Below are positions 10,109-18,936 of a stretch of 64,000 bases of DNA, one piece after another. Below the pieces are notes generated by a model. The model searched no databases, was not told the DNA's origin, and worked only from the letters and a program-made list of their open reading frames with translations. The stretch covers positions 50,684 through 114,683 of the forward strand of contig NZ_KB892748.1 in assembly GCF_000373925.1 (NCBI RefSeq), given 5' to 3'. Position 1 is the first letter of the stretch. Every line of letters starts with the position of its first letter. The translations under genes were made by a program, and so were the position numbers. This stretch comes from Actinopolymorpha alba DSM 45243. Lineage in GTDB: Bacteria; Actinomycetota; Actinomycetes; Propionibacteriales; Actinopolymorphaceae.

Positions 10109-11988
10109 TGTTGGAGACGGTGAAGGGCCCGTCCGACCTCGCTGGCCTGTCTGAGCAGCAGCTCGCCACCCTCGCGCTGGAGATCCGCGACTTCCTGGTC
10201 ACGAAGGTGTCCCTCACGGGCGGCCACCTTGGTCCCAACCTCGGCATCGTCGAGCTGACGCTCGCCCTGCACCGGGTGTTCGACTCCCCGCATGACCGGA
10301 TCCTCTTCGACGTGGGCCACCAGGCCTACGTCCACAAGATGCTCACTGGCCGCCTGGATGGGTTCGACAAGCTTCGGCAGAAGGGCGGCCTGTCCGGCTA
10401 TCCGAGCCAGGCTGAGTCCGAGCACGACATCATCGAGAACTCCCACGCGTCCACCGCGCTGTCGTACGCCGATGGGCTCGCCAAGGCCTACCAACTTCGG
10501 GGTGAGGACCGGCACGTGGTGGCCGTCGTCGGCGACGGCGCCCTGACCGGCGGTATGGCCTGGGAAGCGCTCAACAACATCGCCGCTGCCAAGGACAGGC
10601 CGCTTGTCATCGTCGTCAACGACAACGGCCGCTCCTACAACCCGACCGTGGGCGGGCTCGCCGAACACCTCAACGCCCTGCGCACCAATCCTCGGTATGA
10701 GCAGGTGCTCGAGCTCGTCAAGCGCTCGCTCAGTCGTACCCCCCTCGTCGGCGCACCGGTCTACGACGTGCTGCACGGCGTGAAGCGTGGGCTCAAGGAC
10801 GTGCTGGCGCCGCAGGGGCTCTTCGAGGACCTCGGTCTGAAGTACGTCGGGCCGATCGACGGGCACGATCTGTCCGCCGTCGAGCATGCCCTGGAGCAGG
10901 CGAAGGCGTTCGGTGGTCCGGTGCTGGTGCACTGCGTCACCCGGAAGGGCTTCGGCTACGACGTCGCCGAGCGGGACGAACAGGACTGTCTGCACCAGAC
11001 CCGGACCGACCAGACCGGGACCTGGACGAAGGTCTTCAGTGAGGAGCTCCTCGCCGTTGGTCGGGAACGCCGCGACATCGTGGCGATCACGGCGGCGATG
11101 ACGTACCCCACCGGTCTGGACGCCTTCGCCGACGAGTTCCCCGAGCGGTTCTTCGATGTCGGGATCGCGGAGCAGCACGCCGTCACCTCCGCGGCCGGGC
11201 TCGCGATGGGTGGGCTGCACCCCGTCGTCGCGATCTACTCGACGTTCCTCAACCGCGCGTTCGACCAACTCCTCCTGGACGTCGCGCTCCACCGTTGCGC
11301 GGCGACGTTCGTCCTCGACCGGGCCGGCATCACCGGCGAGGACGGTCCGAGCCACAACGGCATGTGGGACCTCTCCATCCTTCAGGTCGTTCCGGGTCTC
11401 CGGATCGCCGCGCCGCGAGACGGCGCCCGGCTGCGTGAGCTGTTTCGGGAAGCGGTGGCGATCGATGACGGCCCCACCGTCGTGCGGTTCTCCAAGGGCG
11501 CGGTCGCCGACGACATTCCCGCGATCGACCGGGTGGGCGAGACCGACGTGCTTGTCCGCGCCGGGGAGCGTGACGTCCTCGTCGTCTCGATCGGCGGCAT
11601 GGCGTCGACCTGTGTCGACGTGGCGGCCCGGCTCAGCGAGCAGGGGATCGGCGTGACTGTCGTGGACCCGCGTTGGGTGAAGCCGATCGATCCCGCCCTT
11701 CTCGACCTGGCCCGCGAGCATCGGGTGGTCGTGTCGGTGGAGGACAACGGCCGGGTCGGAGGGTGCGGGGCCGCGCTCGCCCTCGCGCTCGCTGACGCGG
11801 GGATCACGACGCCGCTGCATATCGCTGGCATCCCACAGCGGTTCCTCGATCACGACAAGCGGCCGAGCCTGCTGGTCGAGATCGGGCTCGGCGCCCAGGA
11901 CCTCGCCCGGGACATCGTCGAGCGGGTGGCCCGCCTCGACGGAGCGACCCTGGTTGAGGGCGACCACCACCCGCTGCCGCGTACCTAG
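10102..11988 (+). CDS. dxs: 1-Deoxy-D-xylulose-5-phosphate synthase
   Basis: A 628-residue thiamine-diphosphate enzyme condensing pyruvate and glyceraldehyde 3-phosphate, the first step of the MEP isoprenoid pathway. Seen: [15 protein letters not shown], the ThDP/Mg motif [16 protein letters not shown], and [18 protein letters not shown] in the transketolase-like pyrimidine domain. Length is normal. ATG at 10102 is set by homology and the repeat-borne AGGA site. The upstream in-frame ATG at 9976 would read through repeat DNA. It is not linked to other isoprenoid genes here. It ends in a palindromic repeat that separates it from a convergent gene. Confidence 0.95.
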   Translation: MSVLETVKGPSDLAGLSEQQLATLALEIRDFLVTKVSLTGGHLGPNLGIVELTLALHRVFDSPHDRILFDVGHQAYVHKMLTGRLDGFDKLRQKGGLSGYPSQAESEHDIIENSHASTALSYADGLAKAYQLRGEDRHVVAVVGDGALTGGMAWEALNNIAAAKDRPLVIVVNDNGRSYNPTVGGLAEHLNALRTNPRYEQVLELVKRSLSRTPLVGAPVYDVLHGVKRGLKDVLAPQGLFEDLGLKYVGPIDGHDLSAVEHALEQAKAFGGPVLVHCVTRKGFGYDVAERDEQDCLHQTRTDQTGTWTKVFSEELLAVGRERRDIVAITAAMTYPTGLDAFADEFPERFFDVGIAEQHAVTSAAGLAMGGLHPVVAIYSTFLNRAFDQLLLDVALHRCAATFVLDRAGITGEDGPSHNGMWDLSILQVVPGLRIAAPRDGARLRELFREAVAIDDGPTVVRFSKGAVADDIPAIDRVGETDVLVRAGERDVLVVSIGGMASTCVDVAARLSEQGIGVTVVDPRWVKPIDPALLDLAREHRVVVSVEDNGRVGGCGAALALALADAGITTPLHIAGIPQRFLDHDKRPSLLVEIGLGAQDLARDIVERVARLDGATLVEGDHHPLPRT

Positions 11989-11990
11989 CT

Positions 11991-12019
11991 AAGAGGTCGC
12001 GCGACCTCTTAAGAGGTCG
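11991..12019. repeat. GGTCGCGCGACC-family palindrome between convergent genes
   Basis: AAGAGGTCGCGCGACCTCTT (11991-12010) is a perfect 20-bp palindrome followed by a further half copy AAGAGGTCG (12011-12019). It starts two bases after the dxs stop and ends four bases before the stop of the convergent ligase gene, so it can serve as a bidirectional terminator. This is the fullest member of a family seen elsewhere in the window. Confidence 0.8.
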
Positions 12020-12023
12020 GCAT

Positions 12024-13391
12024 TCAGGTCAGCGGGATGATCCTGCGGTATTTGCCGCCGGGTGACTGCTGCGGTGGCTCCTCGGCGCGCTCGAGCGTGA
12101 CGTGGTCGGCCTTGTGCTCGGTGAGCAGGTGGGTGATCTCGTCGCGCACCGCCTGCCACACCCGGTCGGCATCGGCACCCGCCGAGGGCTGCAGGCGTAC
12201 GCGCAGCGTGGTGGGCGCGGTCTGGACGACCTGGAACCGCTCGACGCCGGTAACGCGGTCCAGCGCGGTGCCGAACAGCATCGGTGAGATGCTGACGTGC
12301 TCCCCGCGGCCGGTGGGGAAGGTGAGCATGTCGGCGGCGCGGCCCTGCACCCGGATGGCGGGAAACGGGCTGCCGCATGGGCAGGGGTTGGGGCGGAGCA
12401 GCACACTGTCGCCGAGGTCGTAGCGCAGGATCGGCTGGACCCGGTTGGCGAGGTTGCTGAGCAGGACCGTGTGTGACGGCTGACCCGGTGGGACGGGCCG
12501 GTAGTCGGTGTCGACCGGCTCGACCGCGGCCCAGTCGCTGGCGACGTGGTACCAGTCGTGCGCGCATCCCAAGCCGAGGAAGCCACACTCGGTGGCGGCG
12601 TAGGCGGCGCGGACCGTGGCCTGGAAGGTCGTGGCGATCCGCTTCCGGACGTCCTCGGTCAACGTCTCACCGCCAGGGATGACGATCGCCGGATGGATGC
12701 GCAGGCGGCCGGCCTCCTGCTCCCCGGCCAGCATCGTGATCATGCTCAGGAAGCCGGCGAGGTTGGCGGGGTTGTACCGGTTGAGCTCGGCGACCAGCTC
12801 CGGCAGCGGCTGGTGGATCGAGAAGACCCGCGTCAGCCGGCCGAGCCGCGGGTGGTCCAGGCGGAACCTGGCCGCCCCGGCGACGGTGAAGAAGTGGCCG
12901 CCGGGTGCGGAGACGATGGCGGTACGCCCGGCGCGGGTGATCATGCGGATGAGGTCGCGGGCTCCCATCACCCCGCCAACGCGCGAGCCGAGGGCGGTGT
13001 GCACCGCCTGATACCGATCGTCGATCACGAAGAGGCCACGCAGGCCGCTGGTGCCGGACGTGGTGGCCACCAGGTAGCGGCCCAGGAAGCGGTGCCCCGC
13101 GAGGTCGGGGTCCGCCACGAACGCCTCGACCTTCTCCCGGGTCACCTCCCGGTCGGTGGCCCAGTCGTCGAACCGGCTCATCAGCTTCTTCTTGTTGGTG
13201 ACCGGGAGCAGTGCGAGGTCGTCGACCCCGTCGGGCAAGTCCTGGTACAGCTCCCGGTAGTACGGCGAGTGGGCGCGGGCATAGGCCACCAGTTCGGCCA
13301 GGTGGACACGCTGCTGCTGCTCGATTGCCTCAGGCCCTTGCCGCATGACGCGTCGAGCCTCGCGGGCGAGCTGTCGGACGCTTTCCCCCAT
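12024..13391 (-). CDS. PaaK-like adenylate-forming ligase (phenylacetate-CoA ligase family)
   Basis: A 455-residue acyl-adenylate-forming enzyme. The ATP-binding loop TTSGTSGLRG lies near residue 110, the adenine-binding AAYAATECGFLG near 265, RYDLGDSV near 325, and the C-terminal catalytic lysine in GGKYRRI. The family makes CoA thioesters of aromatic or other carboxylic acids; the substrate here is not evident. AAAGGAG lies about 10 nt before ATG 13391. It is 45 bp downstream of a codirectional TetR gene, so the pair is probably cotranscribed and self-regulated. Confidence 0.87.
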   Translation of the reverse strand: MGESVRQLAREARRVMRQGPEAIEQQQRVHLAELVAYARAHSPYYRELYQDLPDGVDDLALLPVTNKKKLMSRFDDWATDREVTREKVEAFVADPDLAGHRFLGRYLVATTSGTSGLRGLFVIDDRYQAVHTALGSRVGGVMGARDLIRMITRAGRTAIVSAPGGHFFTVAGAARFRLDHPRLGRLTRVFSIHQPLPELVAELNRYNPANLAGFLSMITMLAGEQEAGRLRIHPAIVIPGGETLTEDVRKRIATTFQATVRAAYAATECGFLGLGCAHDWYHVASDWAAVEPVDTDYRPVPPGQPSHTVLLSNLANRVQPILRYDLGDSVLLRPNPCPCGSPFPAIRVQGRAADMLTFPTGRGEHVSISPMLFGTALDRVTGVERFQVVQTAPTTLRVRLQPSAGADADRVWQAVRDEITHLLTEHKADHVTLERAEEPPQQSPGGKYRRIIPLT

Positions 13392-13436
13392 GATGATCTG
13401 CTCCTTTCTCCAGTGAGTGGCAGCGGCGGTGTTTCG

Positions 13437-14066
13437 CTACGGATCTTCGGTGGGCAGCCGCACCGAGAGCAGGCCGGACATCGCGATGTCGAGGCCGTGT
13501 TCGGCGGCCTCCCACAGCTCGTCCTGCGACCGGCCGAGTTGGACGCTCGCCACGCTCGCCTGCTGGATGGCGCCGAGTAGGGATCCGGTCATCGCCGCCG
13601 CGGTGATCGGGTCGAGCCGGCCGGGGAACGCCTTCAGCAGTTCGCTGGCGATCCGTTGCTGCAGGTCCAGCAGGAGGTACAGCCCTTTGGCCTGAAGGGC
13701 GGGCGTGGTCAGGGCCAGCCGGGCCACCGCCGACAGCTCCTCCGGCTTTCGAGGGGGAACCTTGGGTCGTCGGTGGGCGGCGTACTCCCGGACCATCCGC
13801 ACCAGCACCTCGCCCGGACTCTCTTCTGGCCGGCGCTCGGCGATCGCCTCGAACAGCACTGAGTAGTCCTGCTCGGTGTCGGCGAACAGCACCTCGTCCT
13901 TACTGCGGAAGTAGTTGAAGAACGTCTTGGGGTCGACATCGGCCGCCGCGGCGATCTGCGCCACCGTGGTCTGCTCGTACCCCTGCTCCTCGAACAGCCT
14001 GATCGCCGTCATGGTGATCCGCTGTCTGGTCAGCCGCTTCTTACGTTCGCGCCGCGACTCTTCCAC
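13437..14066 (-). CDS. TetR family transcriptional regulator
   Basis: A 209-residue repressor. The N-terminal helix-turn-helix is seen as TTVAQIAAAADVDPKTFFNYF (residues about 33-53), preceded by the basic start ESRRERKKRLTRQRI. The C-terminal ligand domain is not informative. GTG at 14066 is chosen because homologous sequence begins just after it, and the open frame upstream is antisense to the next gene's promoter region. It is the first gene of a probable two-gene unit with the PaaK-like ligase, and is divergent from the APC permease. Confidence 0.88.
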   Translation of the reverse strand: MEESRRERKKRLTRQRITMTAIRLFEEQGYEQTTVAQIAAAADVDPKTFFNYFRSKDEVLFADTEQDYSVLFEAIAERRPEESPGEVLVRMVREYAAHRRPKVPPRKPEELSAVARLALTTPALQAKGLYLLLDLQQRIASELLKAFPGRLDPITAAAMTGSLLGAIQQASVASVQLGRSQDELWEAAEHGLDIAMSGLLSVRLPTEDP

Positions 14067-14094
14067 GAGGTTGAAATCTACTCCATCCGGAATT

Positions 14095-14109
14095 TTCCAG
14101 CTACTGGAA
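14095..14109. promoter_or_regulatory. Candidate TetR operator in the divergent intergenic region
   Basis: TTCCAG-CTA-CTGGAA is a perfect dyad with 6-bp arms, 29 bp upstream of the TetR start codon. One further base pair of symmetry can be added outside a mismatch. Its size and place suit autoregulation by the adjacent TetR protein and perhaps control of the permease. Confidence 0.45.
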
Positions 14110-14213
14110 CATTGTTCGAGGCGGCAACGTCGGCCACGACCCGCTGCCGGGCGGCTGATCGGAGTCACTGTCCGAGTCCGTTTCGTTACACCATTGGCAG
14201 GGCATTGCCGCGG

Positions 14214-14235
14214 CATGAGCGAGCGCAGCGAGCGA
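14214..14235 (+). repeat. 22-bp repeat shared with the dxs leader
   Basis: This sequence is identical to 10021-10042 and begins CATGAGCGAGCGCAGCGAGC. It contains an in-frame ATG (14215) and runs directly into GAGGACGC and the ATG at 14242, so the repeat provides translation signals for the permease gene. Confidence 0.8.
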
Positions 14236-14241
14236 GGACGC

Positions 14242-15726
14242 ATGAGCCTGCTGCGGACGAAGCCGATCGAGGCGGCGATCTCCGACACTCTCGAGCCAGA
14301 GCACCGCCTGAAGAAGAACCTCGGTGTGCTCGACCTCACCGTCTTCGGGGTCGGCGTGACGATCGGTGGCGGGCTGTTCGTCCTCACTGGCACCGTGGCC
14401 GCGTCGTACTCCGGACCAGCCGTCTCGGTGTCGTTCGTTCTCGCCGCCGTGGCGTGTGCGCTGGCCGCGCTGTGTTATGCGGAGTTCGCGTCGACGGTCC
14501 CGGTGGCCGGTTCGGCGTACACCTTCTCCTACGCCACGCTCGGCGAGCTCATCGCGTGGATGATCGGCTGGGACCTGATCCTGGAGTTCTTCGTCGCCGC
14601 GGCGGCGGTGGCGGGCGGCTGGTCGGGCTATCTGGCGACCGCGCTCCAGGGAACGCCGCTGCAGATCCCCAAGGCGGTCGCGAACACCGCCGAAGGTGTC
14701 ATGAACCTCCCGGCTGGCCTGCTCATCCTCGCTCTGACTGGCATCCTCGTCGTCGGGATCAAGCTGTCCAGCCGGATCAACCAGGTCGCGGTCGCCATCA
14801 AGGTCGGAGTCGCGGTGGTGTTCGTCCTGGTGGGCGTCTTCCTCGTGAAGGCGAGCAACCTCGTGCCGTTCGTTCCAGCCAGCCAGCCACGCGTGGGCGC
14901 CAGTGGCCTGACCCAGCCGCTGATCCAGGCGATCTTCGGGCTGCAGCCGGCGACCTTCGGTTGGGCGGGCGTCGCGGGTGGTGCGGCCGTGGTGTTCTTC
15001 GCGTTCATCGGCTTCGACGTGGTGGCGACGACCGCGGAGGAGGCGCACCGACCGCAGCACGACATGCCGCGCGGGATCATCGGTTCGCTCGCGATCTGTA
15101 CCGTGCTGTACGTCGCGGTCAGCCTGGTGCTGACCGGGATGGAGAGCTTCCGGCGGATCAACCCGGCTGACTCGGCGCCCCTCGCCACCGCCATGGTCCA
15201 GGCCGGTCATCCCGCACTGGGCCGGCTCATCGCGGTTGGAGCCGCGGTCGGGATCATCGTGGTCGTCATGATCCTGCTGCTGGGGCAGACCCGGGTGGCG
15301 TTCGCGATGGCGCGGGACGGCCTGCTGCCCGAGGGCTTCTCGCGGGTGCATCGGAGGTTCCGGACGCCGTACGTCATCACGATCGTCGTCGGTGTCGCCG
15401 CGGCGATCCTCGCGTCGTTCACGTCGATCACCGTGCTGGCCGAACTCGTGAACGTCGGGACGCTCGCCGCCTTCATCCTGGTGAGCATCGGAGTGCTGAT
15501 CCTGCGCCGGACCCGCCCGGACCTGCCCCGAGCGTTCCGCACGCCGTTCGTACCCGTCCTGCCGATCGTGTCCGCGCTCGTCTGCTTCTACCTCATGCTG
15601 AACCTCGCGGTCGAAACGTGGATCCGGTTCGTCGTCTGGATGGCGATCGGGCTGTGCATCTACTTCGCGTACAGCCGTAAGCATTCCCATCTCGGCCAGC
15701 CGTCCGAAGCGGTTCAGAAGCGCTGA
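14242..15726 (+). CDS. APC superfamily amino acid permease
   Basis: A 494-residue cationic-amino-acid-transporter-like permease of the inner membrane, with about 12 hydrophobic segments. Seen: the first helix motif GVGVTIGGGLFVLTG, the consensus amphipathic region PVAGSAYTFSYATLGEL, and FFAFIGFDVVATTAEEAHRP in helix 6-7, typical of the CAT/YfnA branch. GAGG five bases before ATG 14242 favours this start. An in-frame ATG at 14215 inside the repeat would add nine residues but has no ribosome site. It is divergent from the TetR gene. Confidence 0.92.
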   Translation: MSLLRTKPIEAAISDTLEPEHRLKKNLGVLDLTVFGVGVTIGGGLFVLTGTVAASYSGPAVSVSFVLAAVACALAALCYAEFASTVPVAGSAYTFSYATLGELIAWMIGWDLILEFFVAAAAVAGGWSGYLATALQGTPLQIPKAVANTAEGVMNLPAGLLILALTGILVVGIKLSSRINQVAVAIKVGVAVVFVLVGVFLVKASNLVPFVPASQPRVGASGLTQPLIQAIFGLQPATFGWAGVAGGAAVVFFAFIGFDVVATTAEEAHRPQHDMPRGIIGSLAICTVLYVAVSLVLTGMESFRRINPADSAPLATAMVQAGHPALGRLIAVGAAVGIIVVVMILLLGQTRVAFAMARDGLLPEGFSRVHRRFRTPYVITIVVGVAAAILASFTSITVLAELVNVGTLAAFILVSIGVLILRRTRPDLPRAFRTPFVPVLPIVSALVCFYLMLNLAVETWIRFVVWMAIGLCIYFAYSRKHSHLGQPSEAVQKR

Positions 15727-15763
15727 CAACGGTGGGCAGGAGGCCGGACGATACGGTCGTCGG

Positions 15764-17752
15764 GTGATCGCGAAACCGCCGCAGACACCTGACCATGCAG
15801 CGACAGCCGCGGACCTGCGGCCGACCGGGTTGCGGCCCCTTCCGTTGGGCCAGCTCAGGCCCGCCGGATGGCTGGCCCACCAGCTCCGGGCCCAGGCCGA
15901 CGGGATGGCGGGCCACCTCGACGAGGTCTGGCCGGATGTCGCCGAGAGCGCCTGGATCGGCGGCTCCGCCGAGGGCTGGGAGCGCGGGCCGTACTGGCTG
16001 GACGGCGTGACGCCACTCGCGTTCCTCCTCGACGACGCTCGGCTACGCGCCAAGGTCGACCGCTGGGTGGCGTACATCCTCGACCATCAGGCGGACGACG
16101 GCTGGCTCGGGCCACGACCCACGTCCGACAGGGAGGAGACGTACGCAGCCCACGACGTCTGGCCCCGGATGGTGGTGCTGAAGGCACTGCTGCAGTACCA
16201 CGCCGCGACCGGGGACGAGCGGGTTGTCAAGGCGGCCCTGCGGTTCGCGCGGACGCTCGGCGACCTGCTCGACCGCTGGCCGTTGCGGGAGTGGGCGCGG
16301 TCGCGGTGGGCCGACCTGGTGTGGTCGCTGCACCAGTTGTACGACCTCACCGGTGAGTCCTGGCTGCTCGAGCTCGCCGACACCGCACGGCGGCAGGGGT
16401 ATGACTGGCTGGCGTACGCCGACGAGCTTCCGTACACCGAGAAGGTGCCGGACGCGACGCTGCGGGACTACCAGCGGCAGGCCGATGGGCTCTGGATGAA
16501 TGACCACATGATGGCGACGCACGGCGTCAACGTCGCCATGGGTCTGAAGATGCCGGCGGTCTGGTGGCGGCAGAGCGGGGACCCTCAGCTGCCGGTGCTA
16601 CTCCAGCGCCTGCTGGCGCAGCTCGACACCCACCACGGTCAGGCGTCGGGGATGTTCAGCGCGGACGAGCACCTCGCGGGGCGCCATCCGTCGCAGGGCA
16701 CCGAGACCTGTGCCGTGGTGGAGTTGCTGTTCTCGCTCGAGGTCGCGCTGGAGACCTGGGGGGTGCTGGAGCCGCTGGCGGATCGGCTCGAGCGCGTTGC
16801 CTACAACGCGCTGCCGGGGTCCGTCACGCCGGACGAGTGGGCGCATCAGTACGTGCAGCAGGCGAACCAGGTCGTCTGTCACGTGACGGAGGACCGCCTT
16901 TACACCAACAACGGGCCGGACGCGAACATCTTCGGACTCGAACCACATTTCGGCTGCTGTACGGCGAACCGTCACCAGGGCTGGCCGAAGTTCGCGGCCC
17001 GGTTGTGGATGGCGACGCCCGACGATGGCCTGCTGGCCCTGTCGTACGCACCGTGCCGGATCGACACGACGGTCCGGGGAAGTCGGATCCGCGTGGACGT
17101 GTCTGGCTCCTACCCGTTCGCGGACGAGGTGACGATCAGGCTCGGCGTCGACGAACCCACGGCGTTCCCCCTCCGGCTGCGGATCCCCGACTGGGCCGAG
17201 GACGCCGAGCTGACCGTCGACGGCGGCGCTCCGGCCCGGGTGGATGCGGGCACTGTCCACGAGCTGGACCGGACGTGGGCGGGCGAGCAGACGCTTGTTC
17301 TCCGGCTGCCGGCCGGCGTTCGGGTCGAACATCGCCAGCAGGACAGCGTTTCGGTACGCCGAGGACCGCTTGTCTTCGCCCGGGCGGTCGGCGAGTCCTG
17401 GCAGCGGATCGACGGCGTCGACCCGCACACGAGCTGGGAAGTGCACCCGGCCGAGCCGTGGAACCACGCGCTCGAACTCGATCCGGCCGCGCCCGAGGCC
17501 GGATTGGACCTGGAACGCCGCGAGGTGGGGGAGCGGCCGTTCTCACCGGAGGGCGCGCCGATCCGGCTCCGCGCCCGCGCGCGGCGGCTGCCTGCGTGGA
17601 TGCTGCGGCATGGAGCCGCCGACGCCCCGCCACCGAGCCCGGTTGCTGAGGTGGAGCTGGATGGCGAGAGCGAGCAGGTCGAGCTGCTGCCGTACGGCTC
17701 AGTCAGGCTCCGCGTCTCCGAACTCCCCTGGGCACCTCGGCCAAGTGCGTGA
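15764..17752 (+). CDS. Glycoside hydrolase family 127 protein (beta-L-arabinofuranosidase-like)
   Basis: A 662-residue protein with the GH127/DUF1680 (alpha/alpha)6 barrel and a C-terminal beta region. Key residues match the zinc-cysteine site of bifidobacterial HypBA1: Glu314 and Cys316 in GTETCAVVE, and Cys398-Cys399 in FGCCTANRHQGWPKF. One of these cysteines is the nucleophile in the family. There is no signal peptide, so it probably acts in the cytoplasm on imported oligosaccharides. GTG at 15764 is used; AGGAGG lies 20 nt upstream, farther than usual. The stop codon lies inside the left arm of a terminator hairpin. Confidence 0.9.
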   Translation: MIAKPPQTPDHAATAADLRPTGLRPLPLGQLRPAGWLAHQLRAQADGMAGHLDEVWPDVAESAWIGGSAEGWERGPYWLDGVTPLAFLLDDARLRAKVDRWVAYILDHQADDGWLGPRPTSDREETYAAHDVWPRMVVLKALLQYHAATGDERVVKAALRFARTLGDLLDRWPLREWARSRWADLVWSLHQLYDLTGESWLLELADTARRQGYDWLAYADELPYTEKVPDATLRDYQRQADGLWMNDHMMATHGVNVAMGLKMPAVWWRQSGDPQLPVLLQRLLAQLDTHHGQASGMFSADEHLAGRHPSQGTETCAVVELLFSLEVALETWGVLEPLADRLERVAYNALPGSVTPDEWAHQYVQQANQVVCHVTEDRLYTNNGPDANIFGLEPHFGCCTANRHQGWPKFAARLWMATPDDGLLALSYAPCRIDTTVRGSRIRVDVSGSYPFADEVTIRLGVDEPTAFPLRLRIPDWAEDAELTVDGGAPARVDAGTVHELDRTWAGEQTLVLRLPAGVRVEHRQQDSVSVRRGPLVFARAVGESWQRIDGVDPHTSWEVHPAEPWNHALELDPAAPEAGLDLERREVGERPFSPEGAPIRLRARARRLPAWMLRHGAADAPPPSPVAEVELDGESEQVELLPYGSVRLRVSELPWAPRPSA

Positions 17753-17788
17753 AGACTTTGGGGTGTTGTAGCACCCCAAAGTCTTCAC
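17749..17788. terminator. Bidirectional terminator-like hairpin
   Basis: A perfect 17-bp stem (17749-17765 with 17772-17788) closes on a 6-nt loop TTGTAG. The GH127 TGA stop (17750-17752) is within the stem. No T run follows. It separates GH127 from relic DNA and the convergent VanZ gene. Confidence 0.7.
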
Positions 17789-17947
17789 AATCCCAGTTGG
17801 CCTTCGATCGTCTCGAATGCGAGGGTCATCGCGGCCGAGGGCGCCAGTCAGGTGCCGGACGGCGGCACGTGCCACCGGGGTCCGTGGCGCGGCGCAGGGA
17901 TGGTGTAGTGGCGCATGGCCGCGCCCGCATCGGCGTTCGTGCCAGGT

Positions 17948-18016
17948 GCCGGAAGGGCCGGGGATGTCGCGGTCAAGGACCGCGAGGTCGTAGGAGTTGA
18001 CGCTGAGCAGTTCCAA
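17948..18016 (-). pseudogene. Relic of a response-regulator receiver domain
   Basis: On the minus strand this stretch reads LELLSVNSYDLAVLDRDIPG followed by PSG, the beta3 strand and phosphoacceptor loop of an OmpR-type receiver (Asp in VLDRD). Nothing recognisable precedes or follows it in the same frame. The rest of 17790-18030 shows no intact gene, although a neighbouring frame ends in a plausible LAFETIEGQLGL just before the hairpin. It is interpreted as a decayed response regulator. Confidence 0.6.
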
Positions 18017-18030
18017 GCTGGACGCGGGAC

Positions 18031-18735
18031 TCAGTCTGCCGGTGCCGGCGCGGGGCGGGACTGGCCCGACGGCGCCTCCGCCGCGGTGCGCCACCAGTGG
18101 CGCGACGCAAGCGCGGCCAGCACCGCGCCGGCGGCGTTGACCAGTACGTCATCCACGGAGGACACCCGGTCTAGCCGCAACACGTACTGCGCGGTTTCGA
18201 CCAGGGCCGAGCAGCCTGCCCCAAGCGCCAGAATCCGCGGCACGGACGCCAACGCCGCGAAACGCATCGGAGCGAAGAACCCCAGCGCCGCGAAGATCAG
18301 CAGGTTGCCGCCGATCCCGAGCGGCCCCATCGTGGCAAGGTCTCGCAGCGGGACCAGGCTCACCCGGCCGGGGACGACGCCGGCCCCCGGACCCGGCATC
18401 ATGGTCATCCATACGAACGGCACCGTCCCGTAGACCATGCCCACCTCGGCCAGCGACATCCGCCACGCCGAGGTGCCGCCGGCGGCACGCCGAAAGCGCG
18501 CCAGAGCCCACACCACCAGCGCGGCCAACGGCAGCGCGACCAGCATCATGAGCACCACACCGTTCTCCGTGTCGTAGCAGCCGTGCCACCGCCCGGCCAT
18601 GCACCTCGGAGCGGACATCATGAGTGGCCGCCGTATGGCGAACGCCGCGCTCGCCAGGCCGAGGATCACCAGACTGACGAGCACAATCCCGCGCGTACGG
18701 CGGGGCGGTGCTGACGGGGATGCGCTGTGGTTCAT
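18031..18735 (-). CDS. VanZ-like membrane protein
   Basis: A 234-residue membrane protein with five or six hydrophobic segments. The C-terminal half carries the VanZ pattern: VSLVPLRDL, then GNLLIFAALGFFAPM and SALVETAQYVLRLDRVSSVDDVLVNAAGA. The VanZ family is linked to low-level teicoplanin resistance in enterococci, but its biochemical role is unclear and resistance should not be assumed here. ATG 18735 follows GGGGG closely. The N-terminal extension to 18882 was rejected. The 200 bp to the next gene (18736-18936) contain no gene I can support. Confidence 0.85.
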   Translation of the reverse strand: MNHSASPSAPPRRTRGIVLVSLVILGLASAAFAIRRPLMMSAPRCMAGRWHGCYDTENGVVLMMLVALPLAALVVWALARFRRAAGGTSAWRMSLAEVGMVYGTVPFVWMTMMPGPGAGVVPGRVSLVPLRDLATMGPLGIGGNLLIFAALGFFAPMRFAALASVPRILALGAGCSALVETAQYVLRLDRVSSVDDVLVNAAGAVLAALASRHWWRTAAEAPSGQSRPAPAPAD

Positions 18736-18936
18736 GCCCCCATTAGAGCCGGAGGGCCGTTGCAGTGGCATATGCGGTTTTGGATACGTCCGCGATACAC
18801 GGAATACCCGGCGGCGTAGCCCGGCACCTCGGCCCCGACCAGGGCCCGCAGCCGGCTGTCGACGTCGACGGCTAACCACCATTGATCAACTTCGTTCGAA
18901 CGCTGGAGATGGCGGTGAACTCGGGTGGCGAGGTGG

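Noticed and set aside
9865..11970. A 701-codon open frame antisense to dxs
   Set aside because: Shadow of dxs codon bias, no recognisable motif.
14101..16077. A 658-codon open frame antisense to the APC permease and GH127 genes
   Set aside because: Asp/Arg/His-rich shadow sequence; crosses two real genes.
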